DNA of 64,000 bases, from NCBI RefSeq assembly GCF_008705135.1, contig NZ_CP023694.1:7911001-7975000 (forward strand), read 5' to 3'. The translations under genes and the position numbers were made by a program. Position 1 is the stretch's first letter, and the number at the start of each line of letters is the position of its first letter. Positions 18,174-26,369 of the stretch are shown piece by piece. The notes beneath the pieces were generated by a model. That model did no database searches. It was not told the DNA's origin and saw nothing but the letters and a program-made list of their open reading frames with translations. The stretch is from Streptomyces coeruleorubidus. GTDB lineage: Bacteria > Actinomycetota > Actinomycetes > Streptomycetales > Streptomycetaceae.

Positions 18174-19061
18174 ATGGCGGACAGAACCATCCAAGGCGGC
18201 GACGGGATCAGAACGTTCCCCTTCCCGGTCGAGCTGAGTGTCGGCGGCGTCGGCATGCAGGTCGGCCCGATGGGCACCGGCCGCACCTGGCACGCCGACG
18301 CGCCCCTGGAGCGCGTGCACCGCATCGACTTCCACGTCGTGCTGCTGTTCGGCGAGGGCCCGGTCCGGCACATGGTCGACTTCACCGAGTACGAGGCCGC
18401 GGCCGGGGACCTGCTGTGGATCCGCCCGGGGCAGGTCCACCGCTTCTCCCGCACGAGCGAGTACCGCGGAACCGTGCTCACCATGCAGCCCGGCTTCCTG
18501 CCCCGCGCGACCGTGGAAGCCACCGGCCTCTACCGCTACGACCTGCCGCCGCTGCTGCGCCCCGACGCGGCCCAACTCACCGGTCTGCGCAACGCGCTCG
18601 GCCAGTTGCGACGCGAGTACGAGGACACGGCCACGCTGCCGCTGAGCCTGCACACCGCCGTCCTCCAGCACTCGCTGACGGCGTTCCTGCTCCGGCTCGC
18701 CCATCTCGCCGCCAGTTCGGCGGAGTCGGTACGACAGCAGTCCGACTCCACCTTCACCCTCTTCCGGGAGGCCGTGGAGAAGGACTTCGCCACCAACCAC
18801 AGCGTCAGCGCCTACGCCGACGCGCTCGGCTACTCCCGCCGCACCCTGGTCCGCGCGGTCCGCGCCGCGACCGGCGACACCCCCAAGGCCTTCATCGACA
18901 AGCGCGTGGTCCTGGAGGCCAAACGCCTCCTCGCCCACACCGATCTGCCGATCGGCCGCGTCGGCGCGGCGGTCGGCTTCCCCGACGCCGCGAACTTCTC
19001 CAAGTTCTTCCACCAGCACACGGACCTGACACCGGCGGCGTTCCGGGCGGAACTGCGCTGA
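18174..19061 (+). CDS. AraC-family transcriptional regulator with cupin sensor domain
   Basis: A 295-residue regulator. The N-terminal part to about residue 110 is a cupin-like sensor (LLWIRPGQVHRFSR), and the C-terminal 100 residues hold two helix-turn-helix units (VSAYADALGYSRRTLVRAVRAA and the second ending VGFPDAANFSKFFHQHTDLTPAAFR). ATG 18174 follows GAGGCGG. It is divergent from tkt, so carbon-dependent control of the pentose-phosphate operon is possible, as is control of an unlinked gene. It is followed by a perfect terminator. Confidence 0.88.
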   Translation: MADRTIQGGDGIRTFPFPVELSVGGVGMQVGPMGTGRTWHADAPLERVHRIDFHVVLLFGEGPVRHMVDFTEYEAAAGDLLWIRPGQVHRFSRTSEYRGTVLTMQPGFLPRATVEATGLYRYDLPPLLRPDAAQLTGLRNALGQLRREYEDTATLPLSLHTAVLQHSLTAFLLRLAHLAASSAESVRQQSDSTFTLFREAVEKDFATNHSVSAYADALGYSRRTLVRAVRAATGDTPKAFIDKRVVLEAKRLLAHTDLPIGRVGAAVGFPDAANFSKFFHQHTDLTPAAFRAELR

Positions 19062-19084
19062 GGCCGTGAAAACCGGCAGCGAAA

Positions 19085-19112
19085 GGGGGCTCCACGCGCG
19101 CGTGGAGCCCCC
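19085..19112. terminator. Bidirectional terminator between AraC and GH16 genes
   Basis: A perfect 14-bp inverted repeat without loop spacing: arms GGGGGCTCCACGCG (19085-19098) and CGCGTGGAGCCCCC (19099-19112), lying in the 63-bp gap between two convergent genes. Confidence 0.85.
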
Positions 19113-19124
19113 TGCCGAGGTTGG

Positions 19125-20519
19125 TCAGCGCCCGAAGGTGAACCAGTTGACGTTCACGAAGTCCGCCGGCTGTCCGCTGGTGAAGGTCAGATACACGTCG
19201 TGCGTGCCCGTCACAGAGCTGATGTTCGCCGGAACGGTCCGCCACGACTGCCAGCCGCCGGTGCCGCCCACCGCGAAACTCCCGACGGGCGCGTTGCTCC
19301 GGCTGTCCAGCCGCACCTCGACCAGTCCGCTGACGCCGCCCGCCGCACCGCTCGCGACCCGGGCGCTGAACTGCCGGGCCGCCGTGGAGCCGAAGTCGAC
19401 GCCCTTGAAGTGCAGCCAGTCACCGTTGGCCAGCGAGCCGACGTTCTGACCGCCGCCGGAGTCGGACGTCGTCTCGGTCATCGCACCGGACTGGCCGTCG
19501 TAGGACTCGGCCTGGATGGTGGAGTAGGCGTCGCGGTTGCCGGTCGGGGGAGGTGTGGTGCCACCGCCGGACGACAGCACCTGGACGTAGTCGACGACCA
19601 TCGGGTGGCCGGGCTGCGTCCCGGCGTCCGGGCCGCCGCCGAACGCGTCCGGGAAGCCGCCGCCCATCGCGACGTTCAGGATGATGAAGAAGCCGTGGTC
19701 CGTGGCGTTCCGCCAGGTCGTCGCGTCGACCTGGTTGGCGCGCACCGTGTGGAAGTTGACGCCGTCGAGGTAGAAGCGGATCTCCTCGACGCTCGTCGAG
19801 CGGTCCCACTCCATCCGGTAGGTGTGGAAGCCGGCCTGGCAGGTGGTGCCCTGGCAGGTGGTCGAACTGCCGATGCCGCTGGTCTCGTTGCAGGGGCCGC
19901 CCGGCGAGGTGCCGCAGTGCATCGTCGCGAACACCGTGTTCATGCCCTGGGTGTTCTCCATGATGTCCAGCTCGCCGACGCCCGGCCAGTTCCAGTAGTT
20001 GCCGCGGTACGGGGCGCCGAGCATCCAGAACGCGGGCCAGTAGCCCTTGGCCGCGGCCCCGGTGACGTTCGGCACCTGGATGCGCGACTCCACGCGGAGC
20101 TTGCCGCCGGCCGGGGGCTGGAAGTCGGTGCGGTTGGTCTCGATACGACCGGAGGTCCAGTTGCCGGCGCCGTCGCGCCGGGGGGTGATGCGGAGGTTGC
20201 CGTTGCCGTCGAGGGAGACGTTGTCGGTGCTGCTCGTCATCGTCTCGATCTCGCCGGTGCCCCAGTTGGCGGGGCCGCCGGGGTAGCCCTTGCCTGTCGC
20301 GTACTGCCAGTCGGCCGTGTTGACGCCGCTGCCGGCCGGGCCGTTGAAGTCGTCGAGGAAGACCTGGTTCCAGCCCGACGGGGGCGGCGGCGCGGAGGCG
20401 CTCGCGGAGGGAGTCGCGGCGGTGGCGGCGACCGCGGCGAGGCCGAGTGTGCTGACCACGGCGACGAACGCCCGCCGCAAGGGGCGCCGTGCGCGGAGTC
20501 TGCCGGAGGTGTCACTCAT
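19125..20519 (-). CDS. Secreted GH16 beta-glucanase with CBM6 module
   Basis: A 464-residue exported glycosidase. Residues 1-43 form a Sec signal peptide with an RRPLRR n-region and an ASASA-type cleavage site. The GH16 catalytic domain (about 48-315) carries the ExDxxE signature ELDIME with nucleophile E183 and acid/base E188, as in laminarinases (beta-1,3- or mixed-linkage glucanases). A TTPPPTG linker leads to a C-terminal CBM6 module (about 330-464; YSTIQAESYD at its start). A LacI-type operator at 20566-20579 lies upstream. Likely role: extracellular degradation of fungal or plant beta-glucan. Confidence 0.93.
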   Translation of the reverse strand: MSDTSGRLRARRPLRRAFVAVVSTLGLAAVAATAATPSASASAPPPPSGWNQVFLDDFNGPAGSGVNTADWQYATGKGYPGGPANWGTGEIETMTSSTDNVSLDGNGNLRITPRRDGAGNWTSGRIETNRTDFQPPAGGKLRVESRIQVPNVTGAAAKGYWPAFWMLGAPYRGNYWNWPGVGELDIMENTQGMNTVFATMHCGTSPGGPCNETSGIGSSTTCQGTTCQAGFHTYRMEWDRSTSVEEIRFYLDGVNFHTVRANQVDATTWRNATDHGFFIILNVAMGGGFPDAFGGGPDAGTQPGHPMVVDYVQVLSSGGGTTPPPTGNRDAYSTIQAESYDGQSGAMTETTSDSGGGQNVGSLANGDWLHFKGVDFGSTAARQFSARVASGAAGGVSGLVEVRLDSRSNAPVGSFAVGGTGGWQSWRTVPANISSVTGTHDVYLTFTSGQPADFVNVNWFTFGR

Positions 20520-20565
20520 GTGGGGATGCCTCTCGGGTACGGGTGCGGGAGGGTGAGGACGCCCC

Positions 20566-20579
20566 TGAGAGCGCTCTCA
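20566..20579. promoter_or_regulatory. LacI/CebR-type operator upstream of the GH16 gene
   Basis: TGAGAGCGCTCTCA is a perfect 14-bp palindrome 47 bp upstream of the GH16 start. It closely resembles the CebR box known in Streptomyces (TGGGAGCGCTCCCA), used to repress cellulose and glucan hydrolases until an oligosaccharide is present. Confidence 0.75.
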
Positions 20580-20728
20580 AAGTGCCGTCAATGTGCTCCA
20601 CGCCACGCGGGTCGTCAAGAGGTGAAACCGGGAAAAGTGCGGGGCGGCCGATGAGTGCAGGTTCTGAACGGGCGCTGCCGACCGGGGGGTTGGGGGCCGT
20701 TGTCAGACCCTCCTGCGATGCTCACGGC

Positions 20729-21184
20729 ATGGACGTCACCTTGCAGCTGACCATCGACTGTGCCGACCCGGCGAAACTCGTGACCTTCTGGACCGAGGCC
20801 CTCGGCTACGTGCCCGAACCGGCCCCGGGCGGGCACCCCACCTGGCGGGCCTACTGGGCGGACATGGGGGTGCCCGAGGGGGAACTGACCGAGGGGGCGG
20901 GGGAGACCCCCGAGTCGATCGTCGACCCGGACGGGCAGGGGCCCCGCGTCTGGTTCCAGCGGGTGCCGGAGGGCAAGACCGTCAAGAACCGGGTGCATCT
21001 CGACCTGAAGGTCGGCGGTGGGAGAGGTGTTCCCCTGCCGGAGCGCACCCGGAGAGTCAGGGGCAAGGTGGACCGGCTGACCGCGGCCGGCGCGACGGTG
21101 CTTCGGGTCATGGACGAGCCGGACATGGACTACTACGGCGTCGTGCTGCGGGACCCGGAGGGCAACGAGTTCTGCGTGGGCTAG
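20729..21184 (+). CDS. VOC family protein (glyoxalase-like)
   Basis: A 151-residue glyoxalase-like protein of the type common in actinomycetes, starting with TLQLTIDCADPAKLVTFWTEALGY and ending VVLRDPEGNEFCVG. The central VHLDLKV strand is followed by a basic insertion (RTRRVRGK). The start ATG 20729 lacks a clear ribosome site; the frame extends upstream to 20489, but that part overlaps the GH16 promoter and looks non-coding. No substrate can be proposed. Confidence 0.75.
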   Translation: MDVTLQLTIDCADPAKLVTFWTEALGYVPEPAPGGHPTWRAYWADMGVPEGELTEGAGETPESIVDPDGQGPRVWFQRVPEGKTVKNRVHLDLKVGGGRGVPLPERTRRVRGKVDRLTAAGATVLRVMDEPDMDYYGVVLRDPEGNEFCVG

Positions 21185-21214
21185 GGGAATTCTCCTCGCC
21201 CTGAGTTCGCCGCC

Positions 21215-22006
21215 TCAGGCCCGCTCCGGCAGCCACCCCAGGGCCCGCGAGATGCCGCGCGCCGCCACCCGTACCGCCGGGACCAGCACCGGCACCTGGG
21301 CGTCGGCGTGCGGCACCACGATGGACACGGCGGCGGCCACCGAACCGTCCGCCGTGCGCACCGGCGCGGCCACCGACAGGGCGTCCTCCGTGATCTGACG
21401 GTCGCTCACCGCGACGCCGGTCCGGCGCACTTCGGCGAGTTCCCGCCGCAGTCGCGCCGGGTCGGTGATCGTGTGCGGTGTGAAGGAGGCGAGTTCACCC
21501 GCGCAGTACGCCTCCCGGAACTCCGGGTCCCCGTGGGCCAGCAGGGCGAGCCCCACCCCGGTGGCGTGCAGTGGCCAGCGCGCGCCGACGCGGATGTGCA
21601 CGCCGACCGCGGAGCGCCCCGACAGCCACTCGATGTAGACGACGTCCGAGCCGTCCCGCACCGCAAGCTGCACGTTCTCGTGCGTCGCCTCGTACAGGTC
21701 CTCCAGGTACGGCAGTGCGATCTGCCGCAGGGCGAGGCCGCGCGGCGCCAGCGCGGCGATCTCCCACAGCCGGAGCCCGACGTGGTAGACGCCGGACTCG
21801 TCCCGTTCCAGGGCACCCCACTCGGTGAGCGCGCCCACCAGCCGGTGCGCGGTGGTCAGGCTCAGCCCGGCCCGCCGGCTGATGTCCGTCAGGCACAGGG
21901 CCGGATGCTCGTGGTCGAAGGCCGCGAGGACGGACAGCAACCGGTCGGTCGCGGTGGGGGCGCCCCCTGTGCCGGTGGAGCCGAGGGCTCGGGGCAGAGC
22001 GGTCAT
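21215..22006 (-). CDS. IclR-family transcriptional regulator
   Basis: A 263-residue IclR regulator. The N-terminal winged helix shows LCLTDISRRAGLSLTTAHRLVGALTEW (about residues 38-64), and the C-terminal IclR effector domain spans about 80-255. Its ATG overlaps the upstream hydrolase stop as ATGA, so it is the third gene of the MHS transporter/hydrolase operon and probably autoregulates it. The matching operator may be the GTGCA-N13-TGCAC repeat that flanks the -35 box of the operon promoter. Confidence 0.88.
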   Translation of the reverse strand: MTALPRALGSTGTGGAPTATDRLLSVLAAFDHEHPALCLTDISRRAGLSLTTAHRLVGALTEWGALERDESGVYHVGLRLWEIAALAPRGLALRQIALPYLEDLYEATHENVQLAVRDGSDVVYIEWLSGRSAVGVHIRVGARWPLHATGVGLALLAHGDPEFREAYCAGELASFTPHTITDPARLRRELAEVRRTGVAVSDRQITEDALSVAAPVRTADGSVAAAVSIVVPHADAQVPVLVPAVRVAARGISRALGWLPERA

Positions 22007-23370
22007 GGCCGGGTGTCTCCCGGGTGGGCGAGGTCGTAGGGGCGGGGGTAGGCGGCCGGCCGGTACCGGACGTAGCGGGGCTCGGCCGTCGGTTCGGCCG
22101 CTGTCGCACGGGCGTTGAGGGCGGCGGGCGAGGTGTCCCAGCGGCCTGTGTCCAGGCGGTTCTCCAGGGTGCGCAGGGCGGCCAGCGTCTCGCCGGGAGT
22201 GAACGTGCAGTGGCCGGGGGCGTCGACGTAGGCCTGGCGGAACAGCGGTGCGGAGCCGGCCGCGCCGGCCGCCCGCCGGTAGGCGCTCTCCGCCTGCACC
22301 GGTATCAGCGCGTCGCCGGTCGTGTGGATGTTCAGCTGGGGGTCGGCCAGCCGGCCGGAGAGCACGCTGGTGTTCCGCATCCACCGCACGGCCGGCTGAT
22401 CGGCGGATATCCGGGGTGCCCGGCCCAGGGCCGAGAGGTCGGTACGCAAGGACAGTCCCGCCTCCTTGTAGAGCTCCTTCACCTCTTTGTACAGCGGGGA
22501 GCGGCCGAGCATGGCGGTGTAGTCGACACCGGTGTTCCACGACGGGTTGCCGCCCGCCCGGCTCTCGGCCTCCTGCCGCCAGCTGAACGCGGGCATCTGG
22601 AGCAGGCCCCGGACGGCGGTGTACTGGTTGGCCTGCTGGGTTTCCCAGTCCGTGGGGCCCGGCTCGGTCTGCGAGGCGTCGTTGTAACCGGGGATGTCGT
22701 GCAGGGCGGCGGCGAGGGCGATCCGGGCCCGGCCCTCGGGGGTCTGCTGGGCGGCGTCGACCTTCGAGGTGAGCGCCTTCCCTGCGGCGACCGCCTCCGT
22801 CTGGCCGGCGAAGCCCGCGAGCCGGATCCCGGAGTCCGGCGCGAGGAGCGTGCGCAGCGCGAACACCGGGTCCAGGGTGCTGTTCCAGTTGGCGACGCCG
22901 CCCTGCACCAGCCCGCACATCGACAGCGAGCCGTCGAACCGGCCGGAGTGCCGCTCGGCGAGCATCGTGGTGACGAAGCCGCCGTACGAGGTGCCCCAGG
23001 CGAGGGTCCGCCGGGCCGCCCCGAACTTCTCGGTGAACAGGTCCAGCGTGGCGAGCTGGTCGGGCACCGCCTCGGTGACGGCCCAGCCGTTCGTCGCGTA
23101 CGAGGAGCCGATCAGGGCGTAGCCCTCGGCCAGCAGCTTGTCCCGGGCGGCCGCACCCGGGGTGTTCTGGGCCGGGTTGGGAGCTCCGGCCGGGGCGTAG
23201 CCGTGGCTGTATAGCAGCACCGTGCCGTTCCAGGACGCGGGGACGTCCATCACGTACGCGGCGCCGGAGGGGAGCCGGCCCTCCAGGTGCGTGTCCGTGG
23301 CGGCGGACTGCGCCGGCAGTGCGGTCGCCACGGACAGGCAGGCGGTCAGTAAAGCGAGGCGGATCCTCAA
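22003..23370 (-). CDS. Secreted alpha/beta hydrolase (TTG start, one TTA codon)
   Basis: A 455-residue exported hydrolase. A short Sec signal peptide (RIRLALLTACLSVATALP, cut after AQSAA) precedes the catalytic domain. The nucleophile elbow is WGTSYGGF (GxSxG); TGDALIPV and PGHCTF are likely to hold the acid and histidine. The start is a TTG overlapping the transporter stop (TTGA) and preceded by GGAAGGG. Codon 7 is TTA (23350-23352), a bldA-dependent leucine codon. The gene lies between an MHS importer and an IclR regulator, so it may free an organic acid from an ester outside the cell for uptake; this is inference. Confidence 0.85.
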   Translation of the reverse strand: MRIRLALLTACLSVATALPAQSAATDTHLEGRLPSGAAYVMDVPASWNGTVLLYSHGYAPAGAPNPAQNTPGAAARDKLLAEGYALIGSSYATNGWAVTEAVPDQLATLDLFTEKFGAARRTLAWGTSYGGFVTTMLAERHSGRFDGSLSMCGLVQGGVANWNSTLDPVFALRTLLAPDSGIRLAGFAGQTEAVAAGKALTSKVDAAQQTPEGRARIALAAALHDIPGYNDASQTEPGPTDWETQQANQYTAVRGLLQMPAFSWRQEAESRAGGNPSWNTGVDYTAMLGRSPLYKEVKELYKEAGLSLRTDLSALGRAPRISADQPAVRWMRNTSVLSGRLADPQLNIHTTGDALIPVQAESAYRRAAGAAGSAPLFRQAYVDAPGHCTFTPGETLAALRTLENRLDTGRWDTSPAALNARATAAEPTAEPRYVRYRPAAYPRPYDLAHPGDTRP

Positions 23371-24716
23371 CGCGGGGTCCCTTCCAGGGTGGGGGTGGTG
23401 GTGGCGGGGGAGTCCAGGGCGTCGGTGTGCGTCTCGCGCAGGCGCCACACGGTGACGGCGGTGATCGCCGCGCCCGCGCACAGCAGCAGCGAGACGGGCG
23501 TGCTCCCGCCCCCGTACGAGGCGAGGAGGCTGCCGGCGATGAGCGGGGAGAACCCGGCACCGACCAGGGTGGCCGCCTGGTAGCCGAGGGATGCGCCGGT
23601 GTAGCGGACGCGGGTGCCGAACATCTCGGTGAGCAGGGCGCCGAGCGGGCCGTACATCGTGGACTGGGCGACACCGTGACCGAGGGCGAGGGCGAGGATC
23701 AGCAGTCCGGGCGAGCCGGAGTCGACCAGTGCCAGGACGGGGAAGGCGAGCGCGGCCGAGGCGACCGCTCCGGCGAGCACGACGGGCCGGCGGCCGACCC
23801 GGTCCGACAGCGCGGACGCGGCGGGCAGGACGACGAGGGCCACGCAAGAGGCGACGGTCACCGCGGTCAGCACCTGCGGGCGGGTGTACCCCTCGTCGAC
23901 GGCGTAGGAGATCATGAAGCTGGTCAGCAGCGACTGGGCGGTGAAGGCGCCGATGCCGACGCACGCGGCGAGCAGCACGGGCTTCGGACGGCGCAGCACC
24001 TCGACGATCGGCGGCTTGTCCACCGGTTGCCGCTTGACCTGGGCGAACAGCGGGCTCTCGGCGACCTTGAGGCGCACGAACAGCCCGACGGCCAGCAGCA
24101 CGATGCTCAGCAGGAAGGGCACCCGCCAGCCCCAGGAGCGGAACTCGTCGTCGGGCAGGCCGGCGACGATGGTGACGACACCGGCCGACAGCACGGAACC
24201 GAGCGGGGCGCCGAGCTGGGTGAAGCTGGACCACAGGCCGCGCCGGGAACCCTGCGTGTGCTCGGCGTGCTCGACGACCATGAGCATCGCGCCGCCCCAC
24301 TCGCCGCCGATCGCGATGCCCTGCACCACGCGCAGGGCGACCAGCAGGATCGGGGCCCAGACGCCGATCGTGTCGTACGTCGGCAGCAGGCCGATGAGGA
24401 AGCTGCCGCAGCCCATCAGGACCATGGTCAGCAGCATCATCGACTTGCGGCCGATCCGGTCGCCGAAGTGGCCGAAGAGGATGCCGCCGAGCGGGCGGGC
24501 GAGATAGCCGGCGGCGAAGGTGCCGAACGCCGCGATGGTGCCGACCGCCGGGTCGGCCCGGGGGAAGAACAGCTCGCCGAAGACGAGCGCGGCGACCGTT
24601 CCGTAGACGAGGAAGTCGTAGAACTCGACGGCCGTTCCGAGCAGGCCGGAGACGGCCACGCGGCGCAACTGCCGCGAATCGGGGGCGGGTTGAGCGGGAG
24701 AAGGGGATGGCTGCAC
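23367..24716 (-). CDS. MHS-family MFS transporter (organic-acid importer)
   Basis: A 449-residue 12-helix MHS symporter. Hallmarks are VEFYDFLVYG in helix 1, GHFGDRIGRKSMM in the first long loop, and the GGEWGGAML motif of helix 4. Start GTG 24716 has GGGAG nearby. It is first in an operon with the secreted hydrolase and the IclR regulator and is read from an excellent promoter at 24753-24781. It is only moderately similar to the shikimate-type transporter at 2.5 kb, so the substrates probably differ. Confidence 0.88.
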   Translation of the reverse strand: MQPSPSPAQPAPDSRQLRRVAVSGLLGTAVEFYDFLVYGTVAALVFGELFFPRADPAVGTIAAFGTFAAGYLARPLGGILFGHFGDRIGRKSMMLLTMVLMGCGSFLIGLLPTYDTIGVWAPILLVALRVVQGIAIGGEWGGAMLMVVEHAEHTQGSRRGLWSSFTQLGAPLGSVLSAGVVTIVAGLPDDEFRSWGWRVPFLLSIVLLAVGLFVRLKVAESPLFAQVKRQPVDKPPIVEVLRRPKPVLLAACVGIGAFTAQSLLTSFMISYAVDEGYTRPQVLTAVTVASCVALVVLPAASALSDRVGRRPVVLAGAVASAALAFPVLALVDSGSPGLLILALALGHGVAQSTMYGPLGALLTEMFGTRVRYTGASLGYQAATLVGAGFSPLIAGSLLASYGGGSTPVSLLLCAGAAITAVTVWRLRETHTDALDSPATTTPTLEGTPR

Positions 24717-24752
24717 GGGAGCTCCCTGGGGACGGGTCTCGGTTGGCCGATG

Positions 24753-24781
24753 AAGTTATGCATCCATCGTGCAGCCGTCAA
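24753..24781 (-). promoter_or_regulatory. Sigma-HrdB-type promoter with flanking inverted repeat
   Basis: Read on the minus strand: TTGACG (24776-24781), a 17-bp spacer and TAACTT (24753-24758), a near-consensus vegetative promoter for the transporter operon. GTGCA (24769-24773) and TGCAC (24787-24791) form an inverted repeat flanking the -35 box, a possible IclR site. Confidence 0.7.
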
Positions 24782-24795
24782 TCATTTGCACAACA

Positions 24796-25332
24796 TCAGT
24801 TCAGTCCGTCCTCGGCGATCCGCAGCAGCAGCCCGTGCAGCGCCTCCCGGTCGGCAGGGTCCAGCGGGCCCAGGAGTTCGTTCGTCACCCGCTGGCCGGC
24901 CTCGTCGGTGTCGCGGAGGAACGCGCGGCCCTTCTCGGTCAGCACGACGATCCGGCTGCGGCGGTCGTCGGGGGAGGGGCGGCGCTCGGCGAAGCCCTGC
25001 TTCTCCAGGTCGTCGACCAGGCCGACGATCGCGCTCGGGTCGTAGCCGAGGCGGGTGCTCAGCTCGCGCTGGAGGGCGCCCTCCGAGGTGGCGAGGAAGC
25101 GCAGCACCGCGTAGTGGCGCAGGCGCAGGCCCGACTCCTGGAGGCAGGCGTTGAAGAGCTGTCCCGAGCGCAGGCCCAGGCGGTACAGCAGGTAGCCCGT
25201 GTCGGCGTGCAGCCCGCGCATCCACGGCTCCTGGGCGTCGATGGGTTCCGGGGTGACGTTCTGGCGTGTGATGACGGGCTCCCTGTGCTCGGTGCTGCCT
25301 GAGGATTCCAGCATCTCGCACCCGTGGGTCAT
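24796..25332 (-). CDS. MarR-family transcriptional regulator
   Basis: A protein of about 178 residues with a winged helix centred on ELSTRLGYDPSAIVGLVDDLEKQGFAERRPSPDDRRS, the MarR recognition helix and wing. ATG 25332 abuts the palindrome and has no ribosome site, so translation may be leaderless; ATG 25314 is the alternative. It is divergent from the SDR operon and separated from it by an AT-rich palindrome that overlaps that operon's -35 box, so it most likely represses the operon until an aromatic or acyl-CoA ligand binds. Confidence 0.85.
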   Translation of the reverse strand: MTHGCEMLESSGSTEHREPVITRQNVTPEPIDAQEPWMRGLHADTGYLLYRLGLRSGQLFNACLQESGLRLRHYAVLRFLATSEGALQRELSTRLGYDPSAIVGLVDDLEKQGFAERRPSPDDRRSRIVVLTEKGRAFLRDTDEAGQRVTNELLGPLDPADREALHGLLLRIAEDGLN

Positions 25333-25361
25333 CAACAACTATTGACGTCAACAATTATTGC
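25332..25361. promoter_or_regulatory. AT-rich palindrome, probable MarR operator
   Basis: Two 15-bp arms centred at 25346/25347 match at 11 of 15 positions, and all four mismatches are transitions. The core is the perfect TTGACGTCAA (25342-25351). The site covers the -35 box of the SDR operon and the start of the regulator gene. Confidence 0.7.
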
Positions 25362-25370
25362 TCTTAGCTT
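25342..25370 (+). promoter_or_regulatory. Promoter of the SDR/amidohydrolase/ligase operon
   Basis: TTGACG (25342-25347), a 17-bp spacer and TAGCTT (25365-25370): a near-consensus vegetative promoter, overlapped by the MarR palindrome. It leaves a leader of about 75 nt before the SDR start. Confidence 0.72.
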
Positions 25371-25374
25371 CGAT

Positions 25375-25433
25375 CTCGTAGCCGCACCCCGTGCAACTTG
25401 CAGCCCCACCCCATGCGACTCGTAGCCGCACCC
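25375..25433 (+). repeat. 15-nt direct repeat in the SDR leader
   Basis: CTCGTAGCCGCACCC occurs at 25375-25389 and again at 25419-25433, 44 bp apart, both in the untranslated leader. Intervening sequence is also partly related (GCAGCCCCACCCCATGCGA). It may be a regulatory repeat or a small duplication. Confidence 0.5.
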
Positions 25434-25451
25434 ATGCGAAGGGACTCACCC

Positions 25452-26369
25452 GTGCCCACCATCGATCTCACCGGCAAGGCCGCCGTCGTCACCGGAAGCG
25501 GCCGGGGCCTCGGCCTCGCCTACGCCCACGCCCTGGCCGCCCACGGCGCCTCCGTGGTCGTCAACGACGTCGACGAGGCGGTGGCCGAGGCGGCCGTGAA
25601 GTCCATCACCGAGGCGGGCGGCAAGGCCGTGGCGGAGGTCGTCCCGGTCGGTACGGCCGAGGCGGCGGACCGGCTGGTCGCCCGCGCGGTCGAGGAGTTC
25701 GGCCGGCTGGACGTCCTCGTCACCAACGCGGGCATCCTCCGCGACAAGGTGCTGTGGAAGATGACCGACGAGGACTTCGACGCGGTGATCACCACCCATC
25801 TCAAGGGCACCTTCACCTGCGCCCGCGCCGCCGCCGTCCGGATGCGCGAGCAGGGCGAGGGCGGCTCGCTGATCCTGGTCGGCTCCCCGGCCGGCCAGCG
25901 CGGCAACTTCGGCCAGACGAACTACGCCGCCGCCAAGGCCGGCATCGCGGCGATGGCCCGCACCTGGTCCATGGAGCTGGGCCGCGCGAACATCACCGTC
26001 AACGCGATCGTGCCGGTCGCCGCGACCGCGATGACCGAGACCATCCCGGCGTTCGCCCCGTACATCGAGGCCATGCGCAGCGGCGAGCCGCTGCCGGACT
26101 TCCTGCGCAAGGGCGAGGGCTTCGGCACCCCCGAGGACTGTGCCGCCCTGGTCCCGTTCCTGGCCTCCGAGGCCGCGCGCGGCGTGACCGGTCAGTGCAT
26201 CGGCATCGGCGGTGACAAGGTGGCACTCTGGTCGCACCCGCAGGAGATCAGGGCGGCGTACGCCGACGGCGGCTGGACCCCCGGCGCGCTGGCGGACGCC
26301 TGGCCCACCTCGGTCGGTGCCGAACCCCAGTCGGTCGGCATCCCGGCGCCGAAGTTCCCGGAGGCGTGA
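25452..26369 (+). CDS. SDR dehydrogenase, MFE-2/3-hydroxyacyl-CoA type
   Basis: A 305-residue short-chain dehydrogenase. It has the NAD loop TGSGRGLGLAYA (residues 14-25), the TNAGILRDKVLWKM segment typical of (3R)-hydroxyacyl-CoA dehydrogenases of multifunctional enzyme 2, and the catalytic YxxxK in NYAAAK. A C-terminal extension of about 40 residues is present. GTG 25452 follows GAAGGGA. It is first in an operon with an amidohydrolase, an acyl-CoA ligase and a MaoC hydratase, so a CoA-thioester substrate is likely. Confidence 0.88.
   Translation: MPTIDLTGKAAVVTGSGRGLGLAYAHALAAHGASVVVNDVDEAVAEAAVKSITEAGGKAVAEVVPVGTAEAADRLVARAVEEFGRLDVLVTNAGILRDKVLWKMTDEDFDAVITTHLKGTFTCARAAAVRMREQGEGGSLILVGSPAGQRGNFGQTNYAAAKAGIAAMARTWSMELGRANITVNAIVPVAATAMTETIPAFAPYIEAMRSGEPLPDFLRKGEGFGTPEDCAALVPFLASEAARGVTGQCIGIGGDKVALWSHPQEIRAAYADGGWTPGALADAWPTSVGAEPQSVGIPAPKFPEA

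Noticed and set aside
21215..23674. IclR frame extended back through the hydrolase gene as an 819-residue protein
   Set aside because: The upstream portion is a shadow of the hydrolase; IclR begins at 22006 with a coupled ATGA overlap.
24796..25332. A minus-strand promoter for MarR symmetrical to the plus-strand one at the palindrome
   Set aside because: TTGACG is present on the minus strand too, but no TANNNT hexamer lies 16-19 bp downstream of it.
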